From Tuwongella immobilis (lineage in GTDB: Bacteria; Planctomycetota; Planctomycetia; Gemmatales; Gemmataceae), in contig NZ_LR593887.1 of NCBI RefSeq assembly GCF_901538355.1, positions 6,362,920-6,426,919 of the forward strand: a stretch of 64,000 nucleotides of DNA. Direction: 5' to 3'. Shown one piece after another: positions 34,256 through 42,980 of the stretch (its first letter is position 1; every line of letters begins with the position of its first letter). The notes under the pieces are model-generated. The model had not been told where the DNA came from. It saw only the letters and a program-made list of their open reading frames with translations, and searched no databases. The position numbers were made by a program, and so were the translations under genes.

Positions 34256-34636
34256 ATGGCCCAACCCACGATTGCCATCATCGGTGCCAGCGCCGACCGT
34301 GCCAAATTCAGCAACAAAGCGATTCGCGCCTACCTGAAAGCGGGCTACACCGTCTACCCGGTCCATCCCACCGCCACAACCATCGAAGGCTTGACCGTTT
34401 ATCCCAATGTTGCCGCCTTGCCGGTCTCGCAACTCGATCGCGCCAGTTTGTATCTGCCGCCGGCCATCGGTGTGACCGTGCTGCCCGACCTGGCCAAGCT
34501 GCAAATCGGCGAACTCTATCTCAACCCCGGCGCAGATGGGCCGGAAGTCATTGCCAAAGCGCAGGAACTGGGCCTGAACGCCCTGCAAGCGTGCAGCCTG
34601 ATTGCGGCTGGCTTCCATGACGATCCCGACGCCTGA
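34256..34636 (+). CDS. CoA-binding (YccU-like) domain protein, 126 aa
   Basis: A single Rossmann-type CoA-binding domain: TIAIIGASADRAKFSNKAIRAYLKAGYTVYPVHP at the N-terminus and LYLNPGADGPEVIAKAQELGLNAL near 85-105, with a cysteine in LQACSLIAAG at the position conserved in this family. Family length is about 130 residues. It is thought to bind CoA or nucleotides; physiological role unclear. Start at 34256 after AGGTTT. It follows csrA by 164 bases. Confidence 0.85.
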   Translation: MAQPTIAIIGASADRAKFSNKAIRAYLKAGYTVYPVHPTATTIEGLTVYPNVAALPVSQLDRASLYLPPAIGVTVLPDLAKLQIGELYLNPGADGPEVIAKAQELGLNALQACSLIAAGFHDDPDA

Positions 34637-34933
34637 GCGAATTCCGCCACGGGCGAGTTCCCACAATTGCATGTGCGTACCTGAATCGGGACCGACGAGT
34701 GCGGTCCAAGGCGGGAGAGGTTCGGCCAGTGTGCCGCAACTTTTTCCTGCCCGCAAGTAGAATTCATGAAAAAACTCGGCGACCATCTCCAACCATCATC
34801 GCCCCAGTTTCACCAAACTACCTAACTGTCCATTTCACATTCTCCACTGTTGGCACCGGAAATCGCTCGCGGGCCTCGTTGGAGTGCGATACACTCCACG
34901 TTGCCCATTCGCAGACGGCACGAGGATCGCTTC

Positions 34934-36472
34934 ATGATCGCAATCAAACCCCACACTCCACCGGCATCACGATTTCGCCTCGCTGGGTGGGTTGTGCTCT
35001 TGGGATTGGCATGGATCGGATGGACCGGGACCAGCCGCCCCGCCATCGCCGCTCCCGAGCCAACCAAAGGCATGAACCCGCGGCCGAATGTGCTGCTGCT
35101 ATTCGCGGACGATCAGCGTACCGACACGATTTCCGCCTGGGGAAATCCCGCGATTCAAACGCCAACGCTGGATCGACTCGTGGCCAAGGGGATGAGCTTT
35201 CGCAACAACTACTGCTTTGGCTCCAACAGCGGGGCCGTCTGTGTCCCCAGTCGGGCCATGCTGCTTAGCGGTCGCACCTGGCTGAATGTGGATTCCACCT
35301 TACCCAGCGGGGTGACATTGCTGCCGGAACTCCTGCGGCAGCAAGGCTATGCGACATTCATGACCGGCAAATGGCACAACGGCCAAGCCTCGTGCATTCG
35401 AGCGTTTCCCAATGCGCAATCGGTCTTCCTGGGTGGAATGAACGATCACACCAAGATGCCAATTGTCGACATTCGCAATGGCATGGTTACGAACAAACGC
35501 ATCGCCGCCCGTTTTTCCAGCGAGACGTTCGCCGATGAAGCGATCCGCTTCATCTCGGCACAAAAAGGAACGCAGCCGTTCTTCTGCTATGTGCCGTTCA
35601 CCGCGCCGCACGATCCTCGGAATCCGCCGCTGGATTATCGGGAAATGTACTATCGCAAACGGCCATCGCTGCCCGCGAATTTCTTGCCCGTGCATCCGTT
35701 CAACAATGGCATGATGAAGAATCTCCGCGATGAGAACCTCGCGGGCTATCCCCGTGATCCGAAAGTAATCGTCGAACAACTTTGCGAATACTACGGGCTA
35801 GTCTCGCATCTGGATGCCCAAATCGCCCGCATTCTCGAAGCCTTGGAACGATCAGGCCAAGCGAAAAATACCATCATCATCTACACCGCCGATCACGGCC
35901 TGGCGATGGGCAGTCATGGGCTGCTGGGCAAGCAAAGCCTGTACGAACACAGCATGAAATCGCCGCTCATCATCACCGGCCCCGGCATTCCGGCGGGGAA
36001 ATCAACCGACGCCATGACGTATCTGTTCGACCTGTTCCCCACCATTTGCGGGCTGACCGAAACGCCAATTCCCGACACGGTTCGCCAGGAACTGGGTGGC
36101 GACAGTCTGCAGCCGATTCTGTCTGGTGAAAAATCGCAGATCCGTGACAGCATTTTCCTGCCGTTCTCGGCGTTGATGCGATCGGTGCGCGACGAGCGAT
36201 GGAAGTGGATTGTCTATCCGCAAATCAATCATTCGCAATTATTTGATCTGAAGAATGATCCGAATGAGATCACGAATCTGGCCGAAAAGCCCGAACACGC
36301 CGACACGGTGAAGCGGCTCACCACCCTGATGCAGCAATGGCAGGCCCGCGTGGGCGATCAGCAGCCGTTGAAATCCGCCAACCCCGCACCGAAAACCATC
36401 TCCTTCGATGGCTTCTTGCGCAAGCCCGACCAGTGGCAACCGAAGTGGATTGTGGATAAGTACTTCCGCTGA
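34934..36472 (+). CDS. exported type-I sulfatase, 512 aa
   Basis: Signal-anchor or signal peptide at residues 15-40 (GWVVLLGLAWIGWTG). The sulfatase motif is SGAVCVPSRAMLLSGR with Cys103, the residue converted to formylglycine. Metal-binding PNVLLLFADDQRTDT near 55-68, GKWH near 145 and TADHGLAMGSHGLLGK near 320 are also present. It hydrolyses sulfate esters, probably on polysaccharides, outside the cytoplasm; planctomycetes encode many. ATG at 34934 follows GAGG. It needs a formylglycine-generating enzyme; the divergent FGE-like gene at 10832 is not an obvious candidate. Confidence 0.93.
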   Translation: MIAIKPHTPPASRFRLAGWVVLLGLAWIGWTGTSRPAIAAPEPTKGMNPRPNVLLLFADDQRTDTISAWGNPAIQTPTLDRLVAKGMSFRNNYCFGSNSGAVCVPSRAMLLSGRTWLNVDSTLPSGVTLLPELLRQQGYATFMTGKWHNGQASCIRAFPNAQSVFLGGMNDHTKMPIVDIRNGMVTNKRIAARFSSETFADEAIRFISAQKGTQPFFCYVPFTAPHDPRNPPLDYREMYYRKRPSLPANFLPVHPFNNGMMKNLRDENLAGYPRDPKVIVEQLCEYYGLVSHLDAQIARILEALERSGQAKNTIIIYTADHGLAMGSHGLLGKQSLYEHSMKSPLIITGPGIPAGKSTDAMTYLFDLFPTICGLTETPIPDTVRQELGGDSLQPILSGEKSQIRDSIFLPFSALMRSVRDERWKWIVYPQINHSQLFDLKNDPNEITNLAEKPEHADTVKRLTTLMQQWQARVGDQQPLKSANPAPKTISFDGFLRKPDQWQPKWIVDKYFR

Positions 36473-36488
36473 TTCACATCCAGGCAGC

Positions 36489-36529
36489 GGACGCATCCGG
36501 AGCGGCACTTGCGCTCGCAGGATGCGTCC
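36489..36529. terminator. bidirectional terminator-like hairpin between sulfatase and the minus-strand gene
   Basis: 10-bp perfect outer stem GGACGCATCC / GGATGCGTCC with an inner GAGCG / CGCTC stem. It lies between two convergent genes and could end both transcripts. No U-tract. Confidence 0.6.
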
Positions 36530-36545
36530 GACTCGAATCCTGGAA

Positions 36546-37568
36546 TTATCGGTTGAACAGCATTGGCATCGTGCGTCCGGGCATCGGAGCGGATTCCGCC
36601 GAGGCTCCGACCGCCGCCGAGGAACGATACGTCCCTTCCAGCGCAATGTTGATCGCCTGGAAATAGCCCAGCACGGCTGCTTCGTCGCCCATGCCCAGTG
36701 CCCCGAATTTGCCCAGCGGATTCGGCCCGGCGAGCATCACCCGAAACTGCGAAATCATCAATCGATCGCCTTGCGTCCGCAGGTGATAGCTGAACGGCAT
36801 ATCGACCATCACATCATTGATGAGCGGTTCTGCGGCCTTCAGCAATTGCATATACAATTGCAACTCGCCCGCCGCTTCGGCCGCCAACGCGCCGGGTTTG
36901 ATGGTCCCCAGTTGCACGTCCGTGACCACGCCATAAATCACGCCATGCTTGCTGATGCTGACTTCGGCTTCGGTCGTGAGGCTGAATTCGACACCCAGCA
37001 CATTCCCGGTCATGTGGCTGGTGACGGTGCCATCCGGGCTGAAATCGAGGGTCACTTTCCCCGAGCCATACGGCGAGACATCCACTTCCTTGATGAAGCG
37101 GCCCATCACCGGCAATTTCCCGCGATTGCGCGGATTTTCCGGAATCGTTTGCGGTGGAATGCGATCCGCCGGCCCGACAACCGCTCCCGAAGATTGCGGC
37201 GTCACCGATTCCAAAACCTTCGGCATCGGCGACGTCGGCGGCCTCATCGGCGCAGGCATCGGTTGCATGGGTGCGGCCATTGGCTGGGGGAGCACCGTCG
37301 ACGGAACTTCGCTGACGCCGGTCAGCATGGGAGACGGAATGGGAGTCGGCATCGGAGCCGTGCGTGGCTGCATTGCTTCGAGAATCGTGGGAAATCGGGG
37401 CTTCTCCGCCGTGTTATCCACCGGCAGAACGGCAGTCGGAGTGGCGACATTCGCCGTCACGATCGGCGGCACCGGACTGGCCACCGTCCAGGGTCGAAGA
37501 CTGAGCCCAACGGTCAGACCGCCGGCCACCAAACCCATCACCAAAAATCGAACGTGTTGCGGCACCAT
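36546..37568 (-). CDS. hypothetical membrane-anchored Pro/Met-rich protein, 340 aa
   Basis: ATG at 37568 with GGGAG eight bases upstream. One N-terminal hydrophobic segment (residues 6-24, RFLVMGLVAGGLTVGLSL) anchors or exports the protein. Residues 40-150 are a Pro/Met/Ala low-complexity region with near-repeats (PMAAPMQPMPAPMRPP). The C-terminal half (about 165-320) is a beta-type domain (KEVDVSPYGSGKVTLDFSPDGTVTSHMTGNVLGVEFSLTTEAEVSIS). I do not recognise the family. Probably periplasmic. Convergent with the sulfatase. Confidence 0.6.
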   Translation of the reverse strand: MVPQHVRFLVMGLVAGGLTVGLSLRPWTVASPVPPIVTANVATPTAVLPVDNTAEKPRFPTILEAMQPRTAPMPTPIPSPMLTGVSEVPSTVLPQPMAAPMQPMPAPMRPPTSPMPKVLESVTPQSSGAVVGPADRIPPQTIPENPRNRGKLPVMGRFIKEVDVSPYGSGKVTLDFSPDGTVTSHMTGNVLGVEFSLTTEAEVSISKHGVIYGVVTDVQLGTIKPGALAAEAAGELQLYMQLLKAAEPLINDVMVDMPFSYHLRTQGDRLMISQFRVMLAGPNPLGKFGALGMGDEAAVLGYFQAINIALEGTYRSSAAVGASAESAPMPGRTMPMLFNR

Positions 37569-37646
37569 GCGAAGCGCTCCCATCCTTGGGGAAATTGGTA
37601 CGCTTGCATTCCAACATATTCCCGGCGGTGCCGACAAGCCCAAGTT

Positions 37647-37698
37647 AAAACGCCTGATGATTTCGACTCGACGATCCGAGCCAATCACCAGGCGTTTT
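37647..37698 (-). terminator. terminator of argG
   Basis: A 16-bp stem with one mismatch (left arm AAAACGCCTGATGATT, right arm its near complement at 37683-37698). On the minus strand it is followed by UUUUAA. It lies 29 bases below the argG stop. Confidence 0.8.
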
Positions 37699-37726
37699 GC
37701 ATCACAAAATCATTCTCATCAACGAC

Positions 37727-38968
37727 TTACGACTTTGCCGGTCCGATTCCGGGCAGGTCGAACCCGCCGCCCTTCATCAATTGCCGAGTCGCCTGCGTTT
37801 GCTGGCTCAACCCGTGAATCTTGATAAAGCCTTGGGCGGCCGATTGATCGTAATCGCTGCCTTCATCGTAGGTTGCGAGCTTCTTGCTGTAGAGGCTCAT
37901 ATCGCTCTTGCGGCCCACGACCGTCGCCTTGCCTTTGAACAGCTTCACCCGCGTGACGCCGCTGACAAATCGCTGGTTGCTGGCCACGAAGGCGAACAAA
38001 TCTTGATGGAACGCGGAGAACCACAATCCATTATAAATCAGATCGGCATATTCTTGCGAAACGCCCGTCTTGAATCGGGCCGCTTGCTTGCTCAAGCAGA
38101 GCGTTTCCAATTCGCGGTGGGCTTCGTGCAGAATCACCGCTCCGGGAGCTTCATAGAGTTCCCGCGACTTGATCCCCACCAGCCGATTCTCGACATGGTC
38201 AATCCGGCCCACGCCGTGCTTGCCACCGAGCCGATTGAGCGTCTCGATCAGCGCCACGCCATCGGTCGGCGTTCCGTTGAGCGCGGTGGGCACGCCATGA
38301 TTGAATTCGATTTCGATGTATTCCGGCTCGTTCGGCGCTTTGGCCGGATTCGTCGTCCAGGCATACGCCTCTTCGGGCGGCTCATCCCAGGGATCTTCCA
38401 GCACGCCGGCCTCACACGAACGACCGAACAAATTTTGGTCAATCGAGTATGGGCTTTCCGGCTTCGCTTCAACCGGGATATTGTGCTTGGCGGCATATTC
38501 GATCGCCGCGGGACGGGTCATGCTCCACTCACGAACCGGAGCGATGATCTTCAGATCCGGTGCCAGCGTTTGGAACGTGACATCGAACCGGACTTGGTCG
38601 TTCCCCTTGCCGGTGCAACCATGGGCCACGGCCTTGGCACCATGCTCACGCGCGGCTTCCACCATGAGCTTGGCAATCAGCGGACGACCCAGGGCAGTCG
38701 CCAACGGGTACTTGCCTTCGTAGATTGCCCCGGCCATGATCGCGGGAAACACAAAGTGATCCACGAACAAATTGCGGGCATCCACAGCGATCGCATCGAC
38801 CGCACCGGTCTTCGTCGCTTTGGCTTTAATTGCCTGGATGTCTTCCCCTTGGCCAAGGTCGACCGTGAAGGTCACGACATCCATGTTATACTTTTCCCCG
38901 ATCCACGGCACCATCACCGAGGTATCGAGCCCGCCCGAATAGGCGAGGATCACCTTTTCACGAGCCAT
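37727..38968 (-). CDS. argG: argininosuccinate synthase
   Basis: 413 residues, normal length. ATP-binding motif VILAYSGGLDTSVMVPWI at 5-22, then HGCTGKGNDQVRFD near 115-130 and SPYSIDQNLFGRSCEAG near 170-187, all diagnostic. It joins citrulline and aspartate in arginine synthesis. ATG at 38968 follows GGAAC; the frame upstream of it is open but not conserved. Own terminator downstream. Divergent from the JAMM peptidase gene with only 32 bases between start codons, so their promoters must overlap the opposing coding regions. Confidence 0.96.
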   Translation of the reverse strand: MAREKVILAYSGGLDTSVMVPWIGEKYNMDVVTFTVDLGQGEDIQAIKAKATKTGAVDAIAVDARNLFVDHFVFPAIMAGAIYEGKYPLATALGRPLIAKLMVEAAREHGAKAVAHGCTGKGNDQVRFDVTFQTLAPDLKIIAPVREWSMTRPAAIEYAAKHNIPVEAKPESPYSIDQNLFGRSCEAGVLEDPWDEPPEEAYAWTTNPAKAPNEPEYIEIEFNHGVPTALNGTPTDGVALIETLNRLGGKHGVGRIDHVENRLVGIKSRELYEAPGAVILHEAHRELETLCLSKQAARFKTGVSQEYADLIYNGLWFSAFHQDLFAFVASNQRFVSGVTRVKLFKGKATVVGRKSDMSLYSKKLATYDEGSDYDQSAAQGFIKIHGLSQQTQATRQLMKGGGFDLPGIGPAKS

Positions 38969-39000
38969 ATTCTCTGTTCCGCCCGGAGTGTCAGCATCGA

Positions 39001-39570
39001 ATGTCACGCGAACATCATTCACCAGAATCGTTTTCGGAACGATTGGCCCCAGCGTCAACCCCCTTCCGGCTGCAACTGCCACAATCGCTGTTCGACGAAC
39101 TCATTGCCCATGCCCAACGCGAGGCTCCGCTGGAATGCTGTGGCATTCTGGCCGGCGAAATCATCCCCCCCGCTCCCGACAGCGCCGACCGTTCCGACAT
39201 CGCTCCCGACATTCGCCCGCCAATCGGAATGGTGCGTTCGCGCTATTCGCTCATCAACGAAGCGGCCAGCCCGATCGAATTTCGCAGCGAGGCGAAATCG
39301 ATGTTCGCCGCCACGCGATTGATGAACGCCCGCAACGAACGCATCCTGGCCATCTACCATTCGCACCCCACCAGCCTCCCAATCCCCAGCCGCAAAGACC
39401 GCGCGGATCGCCTCAGTGACGAGATTCTCACGATCATCATCGGCCTGACGACCCATCCACCCGAAATCCGCGCCTGGTGGCTAACCGCCGACACCGCCAC
39501 ACCCGCGATTCTGGACATCCTCCCCGACATCGCCCCGCAATCCACGCCGCAATCGCTGCCGGCGCAATGA
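39001..39570 (+). CDS. JAMM/MPN+ metallopeptidase (M67-type), 189 aa
   Basis: The complete JAMM zinc site is visible: Glu45 in PLECCGIL, His120 and His122 in YHSHP, Ser130 and Asp133 in PSRKD, matching E...HxH-x7-S-x2-D. Bacterial members cleave C-terminal extensions of ubiquitin-like sulfur carriers in cysteine or molybdopterin synthesis. No such carrier gene is next to it. Residues 1-20 may be an artefact of a too-early start; an equally good domain start is near residue 20. No signal peptide. Confidence 0.88.
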   Translation: MSREHHSPESFSERLAPASTPFRLQLPQSLFDELIAHAQREAPLECCGILAGEIIPPAPDSADRSDIAPDIRPPIGMVRSRYSLINEAASPIEFRSEAKSMFAATRLMNARNERILAIYHSHPTSLPIPSRKDRADRLSDEILTIIIGLTTHPPEIRAWWLTADTATPAILDILPDIAPQSTPQSLPAQ

Positions 39571-39685
39571 GCCATGCCCCCAAAACGCCGCCCAAATTGG
39601 CACAACCATGCTTGTTTTCCAGCATCCGTTGGGCCATACTGCGATTGGAGCAATTCCACACTTCCCAGCCATCGGTGCGACGACG

Positions 39686-40393
39686 ATGAACGAACTCCAA
39701 GATGAGATTTGCGATCGACTGATGGGGTCCAAACTCAGCCCGCATTGGGTGGGTGGTCTGTTTCACGTCGCCGCTTTGGTGCTGGAGCCAGACTTTACCC
39801 CCAACGTGCGAAGCGATGGACGACCGCGACAATATGCGCGCGTTGTCGGCTGGCCGCTGGTGTTCTGCGAGGCAGTCATGGGCATTAGCGCGGGATTGCC
39901 CACGGAGGACGATCGCCGCACGCTGGCGGTGAGCCTCTTCGGGACCATCCCCACACAAAAGGTTGGCAAAACACTGCCGCCGATGCCCCGCAAGCATGCT
40001 CGAGATGCGGCCATCTGGGCGGTTCCGCTGGCTCACGAATGCGCCTGCTCCGCCGACTGCCCACTCCACACCGCCATGCTCGCCTTCCTGGAGGCAGATT
40101 CCGCGCAACAGCAATGGTCATCGCCCTTTGAGGCGGGATTTTCGTGCCGATCCGCCCCACGAAAGGAGCATCAAACGGTATCGGCAACCAGCTCAGCGAG
40201 CCATCACGCCGTCGTTGCCATCCGATATTTGGTCAAACTATTGAAGAATGATTCCGATTCGCATTCGATCCCCGACGCACTCCGGGAGGCGGGCAAAGCG
40301 ATCACCAAATCCAAAGGCTTGGCCGCCGGCATGCAGTATTGCCACAACTTGGCCGTCCACCTGGAGATGATTCCCGCCCGCCCATCGGAATGA
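39686..40393 (+). CDS. hypothetical protein, 235 aa
   Basis: No recognised family. From the ATG at 39686 (MNELQDEICDRLMG) it is a soluble protein with a cysteine cluster HECACSADC near 112-120 that could bind a metal or form a redox site, and a helical C-terminus (LREAGKAITKSKGLAAGMQYCHNLAVHLE). The frame is open back to 39608, but the upstream residues look noncoding. It lies 115 bases after the JAMM gene on the same strand. Confidence 0.6.
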   Translation: MNELQDEICDRLMGSKLSPHWVGGLFHVAALVLEPDFTPNVRSDGRPRQYARVVGWPLVFCEAVMGISAGLPTEDDRRTLAVSLFGTIPTQKVGKTLPPMPRKHARDAAIWAVPLAHECACSADCPLHTAMLAFLEADSAQQQWSSPFEAGFSCRSAPRKEHQTVSATSSASHHAVVAIRYLVKLLKNDSDSHSIPDALREAGKAITKSKGLAAGMQYCHNLAVHLEMIPARPSE

Positions 40394-40695
40394 GTCCGCC
40401 TAACATTCCCACACTCGCCACAAATTCAATTGATCGAATTTACTCATTCCGAATGATTGAGGATCAATATCATTTGCGCCCACATGATGAAAATTTCGTG
40501 AGGTTCGCCACTTGTCTGGGGCAAACCACCCGCCTATAATGGGAACAGACAGGCGCAAATTGGAATAATTGTCAACTAACCATAAGCCTGTCGTTGCAAT
40601 CAGGTCGACTCCCCCCCTCTATCCGACCTGAACCAATCGCCTTTCTCAATGGGTTGAGAGAGGTTCCCAATCGGAATCGAATCATCGAGGGAATC
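40394..40695 (+). promoter_or_regulatory. intergenic region with promoter for the DUF1559 gene
   Basis: 302 bases, locally A+T-rich. TTGTCT at 40512, a 17-base spacer and a consensus TATAAT at 40535 make a strong promoter reading toward 40696, with a leader of about 150 bases. A small palindrome TCATTC-C-GAATGA lies near 40443. Confidence 0.6.
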
Positions 40696-41604
40696 ATGCG
40701 ACCACACTCCCGCATGAGCCGTGCTCGCACGGGCTTTACGCTCATTGAATTGCTGGTGGTTATCGCCATCATTGCCATTCTCATTGGCTTGCTATTGCCT
40801 GCGGTGCAGAAAGTGCGTGCTGCTGCGGCTCGATTGCAAAGTCAGAATAACGTCAAACAGATCATGCTGGCGTGTCACAGCTACCATGATGCCCTGATGG
40901 TGCTGCCGCCGCTCTCGGCGACGCTTCCGGGTGGGGTCAATCCGGTCTCGACGCAGTTTCATCTGCTGCCGTACCTGGAGCAAGACAATCTGTATCGGCT
41001 GGGCATCTCGCAAGGTGGTGCCTGGACTGGGAATGCCTCGGGATCGGGGGCACAGGAGCTGAAAGTCTTTACCTCGCCTCGAGATGCGAGCAATCCGAAA
41101 TCGCCCTGGGTCGAGAATAACGGCGGCACCTGGGGCCATAGCAATTACGCGGCCAATCATGCGATTTTCGGTGTGCCCGGTGGTGGAAACACCAATTCTC
41201 GCTTGACGTTGAATGCGATTACCGATGGCACCTCGAATACCGTCGGATTCGGCGAACAGTACGCGGTCTGTGGCTCGGGCGAAACCGAAGGCGGCAGCGT
41301 GAACTACCACAAATTATGGGCCTACAACGTCACCTGGCGATGGGAACGCGGCCCCTACTTCGACACGCGAATTATGAGCGGCAATACGATTTCTCCGGTC
41401 CTCGGATCGGCGGCCACTCCCCCGCAAAACGCCCCCACCGTCAACGCCTGCAACCCCTACCTGCTCCAAGCGATGGATCCATCCGGGTGCATCGTCGGCC
41501 TGATGGATGGCAGCGTGCGGCTGGTGAATTCGTCCATCAGCGGCACCACCTGGTGTACGGTCATTTGGCCGAATGATGGACTGGTTGTCGGCTCCGATTG
41601 GTAA
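40696..41604 (+). CDS. DUF1559 prepilin-type N-terminal methylation protein, 302 aa
   Basis: The type-IV-pilin-like leader is textbook: [29 protein letters not shown] at residues 13-41, in pieces GFTLIE (peptidase site after Gly) and a hydrophobic helix. The body contains DUF1559 signatures of planctomycetes: the SYHD phrase near 58, [16 protein letters not shown] near 175 and a C-terminal [15 protein letters not shown]. These proteins occur in very large families in planctomycetes and are thought to be surface pseudopilins. ATG at 40696 after GAGGG. The lipoprotein gene that follows usually accompanies this family. Confidence 0.92.
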   Translation: MRPHSRMSRARTGFTLIELLVVIAIIAILIGLLLPAVQKVRAAAARLQSQNNVKQIMLACHSYHDALMVLPPLSATLPGGVNPVSTQFHLLPYLEQDNLYRLGISQGGAWTGNASGSGAQELKVFTSPRDASNPKSPWVENNGGTWGHSNYAANHAIFGVPGGGNTNSRLTLNAITDGTSNTVGFGEQYAVCGSGETEGGSVNYHKLWAYNVTWRWERGPYFDTRIMSGNTISPVLGSAATPPQNAPTVNACNPYLLQAMDPSGCIVGLMDGSVRLVNSSISGTTWCTVIWPNDGLVVGSDW

Positions 41605-41623
41605 GCCATTTGGCAACGCATCT

Positions 41624-41660
41624 CGATCGCAAGCCCTGACTTCAACGGGATTTGCGATCG
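41624..41660 (+). terminator. hairpin between DUF1559 and lipoprotein genes
   Basis: 9-bp stem CGATCGCAA / TTGCGATCG with an inner CCC/GGG pairing. No U-tract. It may separate or stabilise the two cistrons. Confidence 0.4.
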
Positions 41661-41703
41661 CATCCGAATGCATCGCACGCAATTCACTGCAAAGGACTCT
41701 CCC

Positions 41704-42123
41704 ATGTTCCGATCGCGTGGCCGATCCCTGTTGGTATCCTTGGCGATTCTGGCGGCCGTCCCGATTCTGGGCATTGTCGGCTGCTCGGATTCCGGGGTGA
41801 AGAAAATCACCGTCAGCGGCACCATCACCTACAAGGGGCAACCGCTGTCGTCTGGCATGCTGACCGCCATTGGCAGCACCAATAACGAAGTGACTTCCGC
41901 ATCGATCCAAACCGATGGCAGTTTCATTCTGACCGATGTGATTCCGGGACCGGTGAAAATCGGCATTATTCCAACGCCGGTATCGATGTCGTCATCAAAT
42001 GGCAAAGCCGCCCCGAAACGCCCACCGGTGAATCTCCCCGCGAAATTCTCAAACCCGCAGCAATCCGGCGTCGAAGTCACCATCGCCGACAACGGCAACC
42101 CGCTGAAAATCGAACTGAATTGA
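41704..42123 (+). CDS. lipoprotein with carboxypeptidase-regulatory-like fold, 139 aa
   Basis: ATG at 41704. A signal peptide with lipobox is clear: LLVSLAILAAVPILGIVGCSDSG, where the Cys follows a GIVG box. The mature part is a small beta-sandwich (KKITVSGTITYKGQPLSSGMLTAIG, then ASIQTDGSFILTDVIPGPVKIGI), the pattern of planctomycete carboxypeptidase-regulatory-like lipoproteins coded directly after DUF1559 genes. Likely at a membrane with the lipid anchor. Function unknown. Confidence 0.85.
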   Translation: MFRSRGRSLLVSLAILAAVPILGIVGCSDSGVKKITVSGTITYKGQPLSSGMLTAIGSTNNEVTSASIQTDGSFILTDVIPGPVKIGIIPTPVSMSSSNGKAAPKRPPVNLPAKFSNPQQSGVEVTIADNGNPLKIELN

Positions 42124-42213
42124 GATAGCCTGAGATCGATTCCCATGCCGCGCAACCGCCGATACTCTCGGCACTTGCGCGGCATGACTCGTTTCCCGCC
42201 CCGCTCTCGGCGA

Positions 42214-42495
42214 TCAGTCGGTGAACCAGCCGGCGCGCCAGGCCAGCCACAGCAGGCCGCCATCGACCAGGAGCATGGCCACGAGCATCGCGCAGCCGCA
42301 GCCCCAGAGATCGTCGGACTCGGATTCAGCGGATGCGGATTTGGCGGATGGGGGTGAGCGCATTTCGGCGGGCGGAACTGGGGGCCGGGCCATGGGATCG
42401 CGGCGACGCAGCCACCCCACCAACGCAAGCAGGGCCGCCGTGAGCAGTAGCTCCACGACCAGCCCGGTCAGCAGTAGCCAGCCCCACCAGCGCAT
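42214..42495 (-). CDS. small two-helix membrane protein, 93 aa
   Basis: Two hydrophobic segments: residues 5-27 (GWLLLTGLVVELLLTAALLALVG) and about 64-88 (CGCAMLVAMLLVDGGLLWLAW), joined by a charged Ser/Glu-rich loop. Family not recognised. It begins five bases after the stop of the host gene at 42501, in the same orientation, so the two form a host operon disrupted upstream by the prophage. Confidence 0.65.
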   Translation of the reverse strand: MRWWGWLLLTGLVVELLLTAALLALVGWLRRRDPMARPPVPPAEMRSPPSAKSASAESESDDLWGCGCAMLVAMLLVDGGLLWLAWRAGWFTD

Positions 42496-42500
42496 GGGCG

Positions 42501-42980
42501 TTACTCGGAATCGATTTGCAACGATGCGAGAATCGCGGCCAACACGGGAGCGAATGTCGCCTTCTCGGCTTCGACGAATTGCCCCAAGAACAGCACCGGT
42601 CCCAGTGGCGATTGCAACGCCCGCACTTGCGTGGTGACGACGGCATCCAGCGTGATGAAATCGATGTCGTAGCCAATCGCAGGCTGACCGGCCAAACTCG
42701 TCACCGATTCTTCCGCTTCCAGCGAGGGATACTCTTCCTTCAGCGCCTCAAGGGTATCGCGGGCCAGCATTTGCGGCGTTTCGCAATCCGGCCGAAGCGC
42801 GACGAGCAGAAACCCGGTGCCCGGCGGATTCAGCGTGATCGTCCAGGGGACAAACGCCTCGGCATCCTCATCATCGTCATCAATCGGTTCGCCATCCTCG
42901 GTCAACATCTCATCCTCTTCCAGCGTCCAATTTTGGGGATACTGGAAACGCACGCCGTCACGATCAAAGGTGCCAATCAT
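42501..42980 (-). CDS. host hypothetical protein (159 aa), in frame with the prophage integrase
   Basis: From the ATG at 42980 the sequence reads MIGTFDRDGVRFQYPQNWTLEED, a natural start of a small cytoplasmic protein, followed by a very acidic loop (DDDDEDAE) and a beta-type core (TITLNPPGTGFLLVALRP, ITLDAVVTTQVRAL). It looks like a PsbP/DcrB-type domain fold, tentatively. The frame upstream is open and continues into the integrase with no stop, so annotation programs would merge both. I keep it as its own gene because the domain and composition change here. It was probably a host gene whose upstream region was replaced by the prophage. Confidence 0.55.
   Translation of the reverse strand: MIGTFDRDGVRFQYPQNWTLEEDEMLTEDGEPIDDDDEDAEAFVPWTITLNPPGTGFLLVALRPDCETPQMLARDTLEALKEEYPSLEAEESVTSLAGQPAIGYDIDFITLDAVVTTQVRALQSPLGPVLFLGQFVEAEKATFAPVLAAILASLQIDSE

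Noticed and set aside
33386-34792. 468-codon minus-strand frame
   Set aside because: It lies antisense to csrA and the CoA-binding gene, both recognisable proteins, and has shadow-like composition.
36408-37817. 469-codon plus-strand frame
   Set aside because: Starts inside the sulfatase in another frame and continues antisense to the Pro/Met-rich gene; no domain.
37697-39322. 541-codon plus-strand frame
   Set aside because: Shadow of argG; argG motifs are complete on the minus strand.
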